From positions 1-31,758 of the forward strand of contig JAAMPI010000573.1 in the NCBI GenBank assembly GCA_013054445.1: 31,758 nt of DNA, read 5' to 3'. Each line of letters opens with the position of its first letter. The stretch's first letter is position 1. This DNA comes from Cudoniella acicularis. Its lineage: Eukaryota > Ascomycota > Leotiomycetes > Helotiales > Helotiaceae. A program made the translations under genes and the position numbers. Shown here one piece after another: positions 1 to 10,255 of this stretch. Below the pieces are notes generated by a model, which saw nothing but the letters and a program-made list of their open reading frames with translations, ran no database searches and was not told the DNA's origin.

Positions 1-73
1 CTCTCTAATCGCGCTCTGCCCCGTTTCCCTACCACCAGTACCAACACCACCAACACTCAAGTCCTCCCCACTA

Positions 74-2142
74 TCACTCTCCCAAAATTCCCCCAACACT
101 AACCATCGTAAACGGACTCGCAGTCGGCTTATCCAGGACCCTCAACTCCCCATCCTCAAACCACCTCGGCAACACAAACGTCCTAAACGGCACTAACAAC
201 AGGATAATAATCGGGAAGCCGACAGCGGCAATCGTTTGCGTGATAGCAAACGTGGCTGCAAAACCAAGGAGTTGGATGGCGACGAAGATCCAGATGGCTG
301 AGCGTCTACGAATGCGTTTTAGAGGTTCGGAAGCGGGTGTTAGGGAGGAGTCTTTGCAGAGGAAGAGGATCTTCAATGTGATGCCGTTGCCTTCTAGAGC
401 CTGGACGCCCATTACGAAGAACAAGCCCGCGAGGACGCCTTGGGGTATCAGGTGTAAAACGATGAGGAGAGGCCCGGACATAGTTCCGAGAGTGAGAAGG
501 CCTTGTGCCAGGTTCGAGAGGCGTTGTTCCACAACGTGATCAATGTTCGTGATTACGTGACCCTTGTTGGCACCGGATTCGTCCGGGTCGGCGATGACTT
601 TGGTGACGCAGAGAGATTCGGTATGGAAGGGGGCTTGGGGAATAAGGCCGTTTGGGAAGGGGATGCCGAGGAGCCCGGCGATGCCGGTTGTTAGGCCGAG
701 GAGGAAGATGTCCCAGTGGAAGCCGGCGGGTTTGCGGAGGGGGAATTCGGTTCCTTGGGCGATGAGGGATGATACTATTGTTGTTAGAGGAAGAGCAAGG
801 AGAGGAGAGTTGATACGTACCGTTGTGGTCGAAGTAGAAGAGGATTGTAAGTAGGATTGCGAACGGTATGGCGATGAATACTTCTGATACCTTGATATCC
901 CAGAAGTGTATTAACCAACCTCGGTCAGTGGTAGGAAAGAAAGCTTTACTCGTAGGCAGAGTACTTAAATCTATCTCTTTCATCCTGCCAATATGGACGA
1001 ATCCCGTGAAGAACACGACGGTAAGAGGTGTACCGTAATCCTTTATAAAAACCCGGACGTAATGCTGGAATAGGGGACTTGTTCCAATGACTCCACATAG
1101 ATATCCAACGACGAGTACTAGAAGCGAGACGACGATGGAAAGATAGAAGGGTGATTCTGACCCTTGTCGTGTAAGGACTTGAATTCCCTTCTGGAGGTAG
1201 ATGAAGGCAACATAGAATCCGAAGATATCACAGGAGAATCTAGTTACATATTTTAGCGCGTTGCAGGCGTTGGTAATGGCGAGAATCCAGTGCATGACGA
1301 GTGACCAACTGTAGTTGTTAGCCAATAGCACATAGATTCTGAGAATGGAACAAACAGGCCGATCCAGCACATGAATGCAAAATAATTCGTTCCAGTAGGG
1401 GCCATAATGTCGTAAACCGTACTGAAAACCTAGTTAACGCTTACTCCTGAATTCATCTTAGGAAGGACTCACTAGTTAAAAACAGTAATAGGACCAGTGA
1501 CCCCAACAATGACAAGAGGTTGAGCGGCCAAGACGGAAAACACCACCGATCCCAAAACAGATGCAAGCAAAACTTCATTGACGCCAAAACTCATATGCGT
1601 TTTCGTGAACCTGTCTAACATCAGCTCATTCCCAATCCTTTCTCTTGGAAGTACTCACATATCAAGAGAAAAAGCCAACGCAGGTAAAATACTGCACTCG
1701 TTAGCACCCAATACCTTATTACACCAGCTCACCATCTACCCAGAAAACTTCACCAAGCCAGAAAAGAAACCCAAAAACTTACTTAGCAAAATACATATAA
1801 ACCGTCGCAGGAACAACCCTATAATCCCACGCATCCGTCCAATCACTCCAATAAAACGGCGCCCTCCTCCTAATATCATTGATCATTCCCCTAAACAACC
1901 GTACCTTCCACCACTTCGGTACATGTTTACTCCTGGCACTCGCGTTCGTGCTCTGCTGCCGTAATTCATGGCCTTCATCTCCTCTCCCGCTGAAATTCGA
2001 ATTCGAGGTTGAAGAGAGGAAATCCAAGCGGTGTTTCCAGGATTTTCGGCCGCCGGCCGCCTCGGGAGGGTGTGTTTGATGGGGTGTGCGCGAGGGAGGT
2101 GGGGAGCGTGTAGGTGTTTGTGGAGGAAGCTTGGGCCGACAT
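74..2142 (-). CDS. BOR1: BOR1-like boron/bicarbonate-family anion transporter (SLC4 family)
   Basis: Polytopic plasma-membrane anion exchanger of the HCO3_cotransp family; fungal members export borate. Inferred exons on the minus strand: 2142-1783, 1691-1659 (33-nt microexon), 1610-1473, 1421-1356, 1308-821 and 774-74. Each junction has GT/AG borders and restores conserved text such as NILPALAFSLDMF, GVTGPITVFNYTVYDI, HWILAITNACNALKYVTRFS and EQRLSNLAQGLLTLGTMSGP. Hydrophobic helices alternate through all exons, and the length (about 594 aa) fits fungal Bor1. The family N-terminal motif RGMINDIRRRAPFYWSDW is clear. The start is uncertain: the best ATG (2142, MSAQASSTNTY) is one base out of frame with the downstream exon and no GT donor lies between to repair it. 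At the C-end the frame stops at 74-76, while the neighbouring frame stays open to the window edge with an acidic Gly-rich tail. Family confidence is high; the exact ends are weak. Confidence 0.85.
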
Positions 2143-2702
2143 CTTGGAGGTTTTTTCCTCTAAGCTCGTTTGGTGATTTTTTGTTTCGTCTGAATTACTT
2201 CATATGGCAACCCAAATCTTTATAAAATTTTGATTTGAAGTTACCTTCAGCTTCCTTAATTCCCACTACCAACCGCAGGTGAAATATTAAGACCTAGGAT
2301 TATAGGAACAATGCCACGCTCATCAGAGAGAATGACAGCGGTCGCAAGCGCAAAATTGATGCATCGCAGAAGCTTGTGGAGACACGGGAGAAAGGAACAA
2401 AGGGATCGTTATTCAACAAGAGGTATTTGGGCGCGGTTTAAGGGTCTTGGCTGCGTTGTGAGGTAGCTATGCACCAGGTGCAGCGCGAGTAATGACGTTA
2501 GGTGGGGGACCGAGGTCGGTGAGAAAATGACCAATCAAAGCCAGAGAATTATTTGAACACAGCATACGAAGTATTTTCCTGAGACGTGGTTGCTGTTCTC
2601 TGGAAGGTGATGGAGCTATTCCCTGGCACCCTACTGCCTGTTTTCATAACATTAGATTAAATCTGCGGTGTAAATTGAACAAATCATTGTGGTATCATAG
2701 AA
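2143..2702. other. Intergenic gap (560 bp)
   Basis: This lies between the 5' end of the BOR1-like gene and the 3' end of the hydrolase gene, both on the minus strand. It should hold the BOR1-like promoter and the hydrolase 3' untranslated region. I see no supported ORF, RNA gene or repeat. Confidence 0.6.
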
Positions 2703-5126
2703 TCATTCCTCCATTTGTGCATCAAGGATGGCTCGCCTGGTTGCGTCTTCTTCAACCCACTTTCCAATCCTAGCACCAACATCTCCGACAAGACTCTCAT
2801 ATTGTGGACCAGGGAAGAACAGTCCGCAATGAGCTCCGACCTCATCGACACCTTCCATGTAGACTCTAACCCAGCATTTGTCTCTCTCGCCGCCATACTT
2901 GGGTGGCAACATGCAGAACTTTTTGTCTCTCTTCGGCTTATCCTCTTTCGTAGAGGGCGCCACAGATACTTTCCTCTCTTTAGGGTTTTCAGCGTTGACC
3001 TTTGCCTTCTGCTTCTCCTCTTCTTTTTCTTCCTTGAGCCTCTGTTTCTCTTCTGCCTTGAGTTGTTTTTCTTGCTCCTGACGAGCTTTCTTCTCGCGTT
3101 TCTCAACAAGCTTCTGCCTATCCTTAATAGCACTTTCTCGATCTTTAACAGCTTGCTGGTATGCTTTCATCACTCGATTTTGCTCTTTTTCTGCAACCTT
3201 GCGTGAATCTTTATCTGTATAGATGCTAAGGTCAATAGGCTCTGGCTCCGTTGGAACAGGGGGAATTTTAGGGAGTGGCGGCTCCGATGTCGTTGATTTG
3301 ATTTCTTGAATTGGCTCTTCAAGGGGCGCCAAATTTGTTTCAACTAACGGTTCGGAAAGACCGTCCTCCTCTATTGGCACCGAGTCGATATGCTTCATCG
3401 CCGGTGGTTCCTCGAAGTCTTCAACACCAGAATTATCTCCCAAGTTTTCCATTTGGGCTTCAATTTCTTCAGCTGCTGACTCCATCTGAATGGGTTGTGG
3501 AGTAATAGCACCATCGCCATATTTATCGACATAAATTCTTGGTGTGTATGCTGGTGAGTGACTATTTTCCAAGCTCAAATTGTGACCTGCAATATCAAGG
3601 CCATTCGCGCTTTCATCTCTATCTTCTGATTCCCCGCGAGGTGTTTTCGGCGGTTTTGGGATACCTGTGCTGGCCGTGTAGTAATTGACAAATCTGACCC
3701 GTGCCGGTGGTCCTGAAAAGCTCGCACTATTGATTTGAGCAAGATCATCGATATCTTCCAATACGCGGATCCTCTGGTAACGACTTTTAAGACCAGAATA
3801 ATCAGCCATACAACCTCCAAATTCTAAATGTGACATGAAATATTCCTTTGTAGCGTTAGTGAGACCGTCCGAATGCTTGTTGATGAAATGGAGTAAGTTA
3901 GACCACCCCTTTCGCTCTGGCAATCGAACATCATTTGGAAAAGGGGGATTGAAGAACGGATCTTTTGGCGGTGGGCTGGCCGAGGGAGAAGTTATGCTTT
4001 GCACCAAGCTATACTGCGAAGCCGTATTTGACCCTGCTATTGATGGCGCATAGCTGCTCGAAGATGCTGAGGCTTGGCTAGCTGCTGAGGGTGTATTTGT
4101 ACCAGTGATTGACGACTGGGTGGATTTTGAACCTGAAGGGTCTGGGGCGGGCCGAAATAGGCTGCTGAGACCGCTTGATATGACTCCCGGATGCATGCCT
4201 AGGAAGGGAGTATCGAAATTGATTGTACCTAGTATCTTGTGCCGAAGTGGCCTGCTTTCAATTGCCGATTGTGGTTTTTGTAATGCTACTTCAGCCCCCA
4301 AGATGCCTCCCATGCTATGGCCTAGCAGAACGACTTCTGTATAATGGTTCTCATGAGGTTCTAACCTAATACTTATAAGCTAGAAATGTCCGCTAGATGA
4401 CACTAGGGCTTACCAAGTGCTGAAATCATCCCTTGCAAATTCAATTACTTTGCGGGATTTATACCTGGGATATATCTTTGTATGAACGATATGGGTCTCT
4501 GCAAGGGTAATTGTGAGAAGATTATGAACATGAGCAGGAAAGCTCTGAAAACTAGTTTCAGTACCCATGAACCCGTGGATGAACACTAGTAGTAGAGTTC
4601 TGCGGCCATCTCTTCCAGACTCCGACGGAACAAGAGAGTGTGTAGAGGAGGACCTAGGATCACGAGATCGCCATTGTTCAGATATTTTGGCATTTCTTTC
4701 GGCATCGTTAGATGTGTAGGGAGGAGGAGGTTGAGCAGTGGAAGTTCGAGGTGGCAGGGGTGGTGGAGAGCGAAGGTACCGCGCCTTTTCAGACAACTGC
4801 GCAGGCGTTGCAGCGTTTGCAATAGCTGGAGAAACAACCGCATCTTGGCCTTTCTCTGCAAGTTGAGCTGGGGTCGCCATCTCTTCAACATACGGCAGTC
4901 TACCTCGATCTGCTTTTTCTGCGAGCTGTGCTGGTGTTGCCATATCTCCATATGGCATCCTCTCACATTCTGCCTTCTCTGTGAGCTGGGCTGGTGTGGC
5001 CATGCTTTCAAGCCCTTGTTGTTGGTTAGCCTTCTCTGCCAACTGCGCTGGCGTGGCTGTCTCAGCGAGTTGCGCAGCAAGAGCTCTAGATTGAGCTTTC
5101 TCATCCATCTGGGCTGGTGTAGCCAT
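2703..5126 (-). CDS. DUF676-type alpha/beta hydrolase with N-terminal ATPAQLAEKA repeats and charged coiled coil
   Basis: Putative serine esterase/lipase. Two exons, 5126-4414 and 4365-2703, with a 48-bp GT/AG intron; product 791 aa. Residues 1-115 hold six copies of an ATPAQLAEKA motif starting at residues 2, 24, 43, 63, 84 and 106. A Pro/Ser-rich linker follows (about 118-175). The hydrolase fold starts with LLLVFIHGFMGTE, and the nucleophile elbow GHSMG has the predicted catalytic Ser255. The elbow is formed right after the intron, which supports the splice. After INFDTPFLGMHPG comes a long Ser/Pro-rich and acidic region, then a Lys/Glu-rich coiled-coil segment (about 620-690). The C-terminus contains AHCGLF, where His750 is a candidate catalytic His. 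The start is the first ATG and begins the first repeat. Substrate is unknown; local membrane or lipid work would be typical of the family, but that is inference. The neighbouring BOR1-like gene is co-oriented and probably independent. Confidence 0.85.
4782..5126 (-). repeat. Six-copy coding repeat, unit about 20-22 codons with core ATPAQLAEKA
   Basis: Six in-frame copies of the decapeptide core lie at residues 2, 24, 43, 63, 84 and 106 of the hydrolase, with spacers of 9 to 12 residues that differ strongly between copies. Core variants include TPAQMDEKA, TPAQLTEKA and TPAQLSEKA. The core is conserved while the spacers drift, which suggests selection on the core and not only recent duplication. 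Confidence 0.9.
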
Positions 5127-5762
5127 GCTTGCTGGTGATATTTAAGGCAATAAATAACCTTAGGATGTTTCCCTTTCGATGTTTCGTTTCGTGCATATTT
5201 ATGTTGGAAGACTGGATTGGCGATAACCAGGAATTATTGCAGGGTCTGGAAACAAGACAGCGATAATCGACTGAGGTTTCAGGGGCCGGCTCGCCGATTG
5301 CATCATCACACATGTATCACGTGCTACGTAATTAGAATTGGATGTTTCTGGTTAAACATGGATAAATCAATTCATTTGCGGAGTACGGAGGTACTTTGTA
5401 AATTGTCCCTGTCCCCGGACTGTACTCGTCATCCCTCTTGCACTTAAAGACTCTGAAACTGCAAGGTGGAGGCGGGCAACACGATAGGATTGAGCGCGAC
5501 TAAAATATATTAATCCGCGGTCCTAATTCCTGATGGATCCATTCTTTTGCAGCGTTAGGGCCTGAAGGCGATGCTAATCGTTGTGCAAACATCGCCATGA
5601 CAGCACAACCGGAGAAATACGAAGTTATTAATCTCTTCTCCGCGCGAAGCTAAAAGTAGACTTTGATAAAACATCCCTCGATCCCCCCCCCGAGGCATGT
5701 CGTGTTGTGCGATGGAGTCTGGAGTGTGCTTCGTAGCCCTTTCAGGCCAATCTTTCAATCAC

Positions 5763-5807
5763 CAGACTCAGGCTCAGAGTCTCAGACGCAGACACAGACT
5801 CAGACTG
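5763..5807. repeat. CAGACT/CTCAGA low-complexity repeat
   Basis: Imperfect iterations of CAGACT and CTCAGA in the divergent promoter region, about 45 bp long. It looks like an interrupted microsatellite. Confidence 0.6.
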
Positions 5808-6513
5808 GAAATGGAAGCAGACTCACCGTTTCTCATTGTGGCTACAGAGTCACAGACCTACAAAGGCGCTCCGCATCCTGTTGCATCGGGAAGATGGCGT
5901 ATTATTGGGGTTCTGGCGCAAGTGTGGGCCGGGACGGAAGTACTTTTAGCCATACTGAATTGGCCTTTTCCATACGTGGCCCGTGGCCCGTGGTGGCCGC
6001 GCCGCCGCACAAGAGGTGGGCCGTGGGTGGTTCAAAAATACCTCCGTACTGAGTCCTGGGTTCTCTAGGCCGGACCTTGCACTCCATGGTCTTTTCCTCG
6101 AGAATGGCTGTACACTCTAATAGCCCTATCAACCCCTATGCAAATATGCCCGCTTATAGGTGAACGCGCACCTGCCCATCTAGTAAAGATAAATTTGTGC
6201 AATTGGTCACGGCGCAGCTTGGCCTATGGTTCCTTTCGAACCTTTTTTCGGCTCGTGCGTCGTGCAGCCAAAAGGCCACCGCTCCCTGAGTCCCTCGACG
6301 GGCCACCGTCTTGAGCGCACTCTCTCGTTGGCTGGAGACCTGTATTTAGCCCCAGATTTTGTTAAAGTGGCCCTGCACCCCAGCAACAAGGTCTCGATGT
6401 CAAGGATCCGAAGTCTCAAGCGAGATTGATGTTCTGATTTGACTGCAGAACACGGTTCCTGGCGGACCTGACCTGTGCTCTCGAAAACCAGCCAGTGAGC
6501 GCCACTCCCTCCT

Positions 6514-6534
6514 CGACCTGCGACCTGCGACCTG
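6514..6534. repeat. CGACCTG x3 tandem repeat
   Basis: Three exact head-to-tail copies of the 7-mer CGACCTG, about 155 bp upstream of the start codon of the Ser/Thr-rich membrane protein, probably within its 5' leader. Confidence 0.7.
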
Positions 6535-6689
6535 CGTGTTGCTGCCAATGTCCCGTCCCGACTTTCCATCCCCATCCTCAACCTCACCTCACGGTGCGAT
6601 TTTGCCATGAGTTGACGGATGCTCATCGCAACCCGCGGAGTCAAGTCGGCCAGAAAGCGCTGTAGATACAGCAGCACATCGGCGTCGCC

Positions 6690-8230
6690 ATGAGCGAGAC
6701 TGCCAGTCCTTCGCCATCACTCATTCTGGCAAGGCACGAGATTGCTCATCGCGAGCATGGACAATCACACAACCGACTTCACCACAATATACATGCAAAA
6801 AAGCGACAGGCCGAGGCAACGACGGTAGTGGTGGAAACGGCCGACTCGGTCGTCACAGTGGTAGCAGCGACAGTATCCTATGTACAGCAAATTGATGTCG
6901 ACTCGTCGGGGAGCACCTTTTCCATCGAGACCATCCTAGCCACCTCGAGTGGAAGTGCCTCGACCACCACATCATCGTCATCGTCTTCTGCCACTCCAGC
7001 TTCTACGACGCCCGCTTCACCCGTATCCTCGACCACCAATGAATCTTCAAACAGTACCCGCGTTTCTGCCGCCGCAGCACAGTCTTTACTTTCCAGTTTG
7101 AGCACCACTTCTGCTCCAACGTCCACTCTTTCGATACCCACAAGTTTCTCGTCATTCATTGCCAGTTCTAATTCAAGCACAAGTAAGCGCCCTAGCAATT
7201 GATAAAGTGGATGATGTTAGTGCTAATCAATTGACCAGTACCAATAATTTCAAGCTCCAGTAGCTTATCCGCGGTCTTCGCAAACTCCTCAACTTCTTCA
7301 TCCTCTTCTTGGTCATCCCTCACATATCTTACTTCAAGCTCTACTTCGTCCGAAAGCTCCTCTACATCCTCATCTAGTTCTAGCAGTTCTTCTGGCTCGT
7401 CTTTCAGCTCTTCCGCGCAACCTACAACGACTGGCGCCGGCGGATTCGTGGGTGGAGGAACAGGTGTAGCATCAACGGCGCCTTCGAGCACGGCAACATC
7501 TGGGAGTAATTCAACTAGTCATGCAACATCGTCGACACCGTCTACTCCAATTGTTGTTGGAAGTGTCGTGGGGAGTCTTGCTGGACTTGCCATGATAGTA
7601 TTGTTGGTACTCTTTCTAGCCAAATGGAGGAAGAGAAAGAACATGTTATCCCTCGGAAGTGGGCCTGAAGGGACTACTGGGGCTGCATCGACCGGCCAAG
7701 TGCCTCCTACTCAACCTTCTGGTGGGGCCATGACCCAGCGGCGATCGATTGCATTCGCGGTACCGGCTGCTTTGGCAAGCCTGACTGGATACAATAAGCG
7801 AGCTTCACAGAAAACCGAGCGAACTGTGTCGTCGACCGCCGGGAGTGAACGAGGTTTCTACCGTGTTTCTGGGAGGAAGTTGCCGTCAGTGCTCCAGAGT
7901 GGTGGTGACGGTTATGGTGGTGGCGTGGTTGAAACTAATACCTTGAGTGGATCATCATTCTACCGAGACTCGACTGGATTTTATGGCGGGTCTGGGGGCC
8001 CAAATAGCCCCCCGATGTCCCACGCTGGACCTTCTACGGAACGTGACAGTGGCGTGCCCGTTATGCGACCAAGTCCTGCCAGGACACCCGTTACAGAGCA
8101 TGGCCCTTTCGGAGCATTTCAGATGCCGCCACCACCTACATTGACACCTCCTCGGAGGCCCGACGTTCTGGGCCGCTCTCACCCATCCCAAGATGGATCT
8201 CACGCTTCGAGATTCACAGAAGAGGTCTGA
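6690..8230 (+). CDS. Ser/Thr-rich mucin-like single-pass membrane protein
   Basis: Two exons, 6690-7182 and 7239-8230, joined across a 56-bp GT/AG intron with a GCTAAT branch motif; product 494 aa. Residues 1-40 are basic and His-rich, ending in a dibasic KKR that could be a Kex2-type site. A long Ser/Thr-dominated stretch (about 85-265), probably heavily O-mannosylated, is followed by one transmembrane segment (about 268-292) and a basic stop-transfer cluster KWRKRK. The cytoplasmic tail of about 200 residues is rich in Gly, Pro and Ser. This is the layout of fungal wall-stress-sensor-like or Mid2-like proteins, but I see no cysteine-rich WSC domain. No clear N-terminal signal peptide is visible, and a stop lies just upstream in frame, so either the TM acts as a signal anchor or an upstream exon is missing. 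Function unknown; cell-surface sensing is a guess. Confidence 0.75.
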
Positions 8231-10251
8231 CTGAAAGAAGCCTCTCGTCTCAGAAAACGTCTGTGCCTCGGTCCAGTGATTTTCCGATATGGATGACTAC
8301 GAATCTGCTTTCAGTTCTTTGTAGATATTGCCGATTATTTCGAGCGTTGTGAGCGCGCTCTTTTTCTTGGTTATTCACCTGGGTATCATTGCAGATTTGC
8401 ATTTGATTGGCGTTTACTTCCTGATGTATTTACTAGGACTATTTGATAATAGTCAAGGTTGGAGGATTCGATGTCGTTTAAGTTGTTGCACCAACGCTCG
8501 AGCGATACCCCTCCAGTACAAGTTGGATTCGAGAGAACTTTGCATTTAAGAGGCAAGGTCCTCTCTTGTCTTGGATAGAGAGATGGCTATCGACAGTGCC
8601 TTAATCTGTGTTGGCACTAGTTACTTTGTATAATACCATCCGTCGGATCAGACCGATAGTAAGGCTAAAAGATAATGTTCCCATGTACGAGTGGTCCGAT
8701 TTGCACTGAAATGCTGTTTGTGAATTGTTATGCAAGATATCTCGTTACACTGTGACGGTGGGTGAACCCCACTTTCGTCTGAAGAGGGGTATGCAAAGAT
8801 ATATTAGGGCAGATATAAAACGTCCATCAGGTGGCAAGCAGAGGCTGAGTATACATGATACAAAGTCAGTATTTGTCAGAAGACCAACGTTAGGCCCAAG
8901 CGGGAGTCTTCGACACTGGATTGGTCTTGAGGATGCTGTGGACTGCAGCGACTCCGTATGGAGACTTTTTGATCGTTTCATGATTGTCTGAGATGCGCGC
9001 AGGTATTACGATTGGTGGGGTACCCTCTGAGCGCACGAATGAAGTTGGCAAAAGACTCCATCGCCCGTTAGCCAGACGTCTGCGCGTCCGAGTCGTATCG
9101 TCTTTTCTGGTAAATTACGAGTACGATTCATAGAGGCTGGTACCGGCCTGGTATTGGAAGTCGTGGGTTCGAGTTGGCACATAGGATATCGTCTGATCAG
9201 CATGAGCGAGGAAGACCATAAAATCCATAGAGTGCTTGATAGAGAGAGACGGCTAGCACGCCACTAATAACTCTAATCCGACCTCACGATTCTCCATTAC
9301 TGCATCGGGTCCATGCAGAGGGTTGCAGACCCGCGATGGTGTCACAGAATAGCTTTTTTTTTGAGCGAGTCGGGCTCTGATTCGAGCGTTGTCGAGGTTG
9401 TCGTGATTGAGGCGCAGTCCCCTGTACATTGTGTTGCTCTGTAATCATGAAGAAAAAGGGCAAGGGCAAAGCGAGAACAGAACAATGAAAGGCTTGTGGC
9501 CACACATTTGTCTTGCTGAGGTGAAGCTCAATTGGATTGATCGCTGCGCTCGATTACTTCCTCCCTCGTACAGTGGTAACGCCGCCCACTATCACCTGTG
9601 ACACCCAACGCCGAAAGCGATCGCAGCGTGCAGCAGGAGTCCTCAGTCCAGGACCCAGAAGCCCCAGCAGTAGCAGCCTGTCTTACTGTGCCGACCGTCT
9701 TTTCCTCCGTGTCCGTCTCCGACTCGAGTCCTGTCCAGTATCCATTCTGGCATCCCCCCCCAAAGACCGAAGACCTGCCCTCCCAGTCAAGCGCTGTGCG
9801 TCCCGTACCCTCGCCCTCACCCTCTCCTGTGTAAGACTCAGTCAGCTTGTCCAGTGCTATTCACGGTTCTTGGCACTCTCGCCCTCCCGCTGCATTTCTA
9901 ATCTGTTCCTCTTCTGCGCACCACCAACTTTCAACATACATACAACACACAAATAGGCAAATCGCACACCCCGCGAAATAGCACGAGGCCCTGGGTTCCC
10001 TTTTTCGGCGTCCATACAGATCCTTGGCAGTGCTGCAGCAAACCCCGCGGAAGTTAGACCTGCCGAGTTGCGTCTAGTCTAGGATACCCGAAAACGAATA
10101 AGGCGTTCGAATACGTAGGAGGAGAAACCTTCGTACCTTAATATACTCGACAAGGGCGACGGTGCAACACTCCACCACATCAAATAGAACATCAGACGTT
10201 TTCCTCGATTGCGTCGTATTTCAAACATCTATCTTCCATGCCAGCACCGAG
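8231..10251. other. Long intergenic region; 3' UTR then probable long 5' leader of the regulator gene
   Basis: Two kilobases without a supportable protein. The first few hundred bases are probably the 3' UTR of the upstream gene. From about 9600 to 9960 the plus strand is pyrimidine- and Ser/Pro-codon-rich with two overlapping open frames (9537-9956 and 9598-9834) but no family signature, so I read it as promoter plus leader of the transcription-factor gene. A 10-T run lies near 9353-9362. Confidence 0.45.
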
Positions 10252-10255
10252 ATGA
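10238..10255 (+). promoter_or_regulatory. Five-codon uORF overlapping the regulator start codon (ATGA overlap)
   Basis: ATG at 10238 opens MPAPR and ends at TGA 10253-10255. That stop overlaps the main start ATG at 10252-10254, and a second in-frame ATG follows directly at 10255. This is a potential termination-reinitiation or scanning-inhibition element controlling translation of the Zn2Cys6 regulator. It is visible in sequence; its function is inference and depends on the transcript including 10238. Confidence 0.55.

Larger units (their letters stand above)
5127..6689. promoter_or_regulatory. Divergent intergenic/promoter region (1.56 kb)
   Basis: This separates the minus-strand hydrolase from the plus-strand Ser/Thr-rich membrane protein, so it must contain both promoters. 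It holds a CACGTG E-box at about 5318, a run of nine C near 5683-5691, a CAGACT-like low-complexity stretch at 5763-5807 and three exact CGACCTG copies at 6514-6534. Several short ORFs on both strands lack codon or family support. No RNA gene recognised. Confidence 0.5.

Noticed and set aside
2715..3206. 163-codon plus-strand frame
   Set aside because: Antisense shadow of the hydrolase Lys/Glu coiled-coil region; its Leu/Phe richness comes from the opposite strand.
4586..5138. Open frames on both strands over the ATPAQ repeat region (172 and 166 codons)
   Set aside because: They are other-frame readings of a repetitive coding exon; only the frame giving the regular motif and the GHSMG continuation is real.
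6207..6677. 156-codon minus-strand frame before the Ser/Thr-rich gene
   Set aside because: No recognisable motifs, and it lies in the probable 5' leader of the opposite gene; likely chance in GC-richer DNA.
9163..9180. tRNA T-arm/B-box-like GTGGGTTCGAGT
   Set aside because: The 3' half (TTGGCAC) does not pair with GTGGG, and I could not fold an anticodon, D arm or acceptor stem around it.
9537..9956. 139-codon frame upstream of the regulator
   Set aside because: Pyrimidine-rich with Arg/Ser/Pro bias, a second overlapping frame of similar quality, and no family signature; read as leader or promoter.
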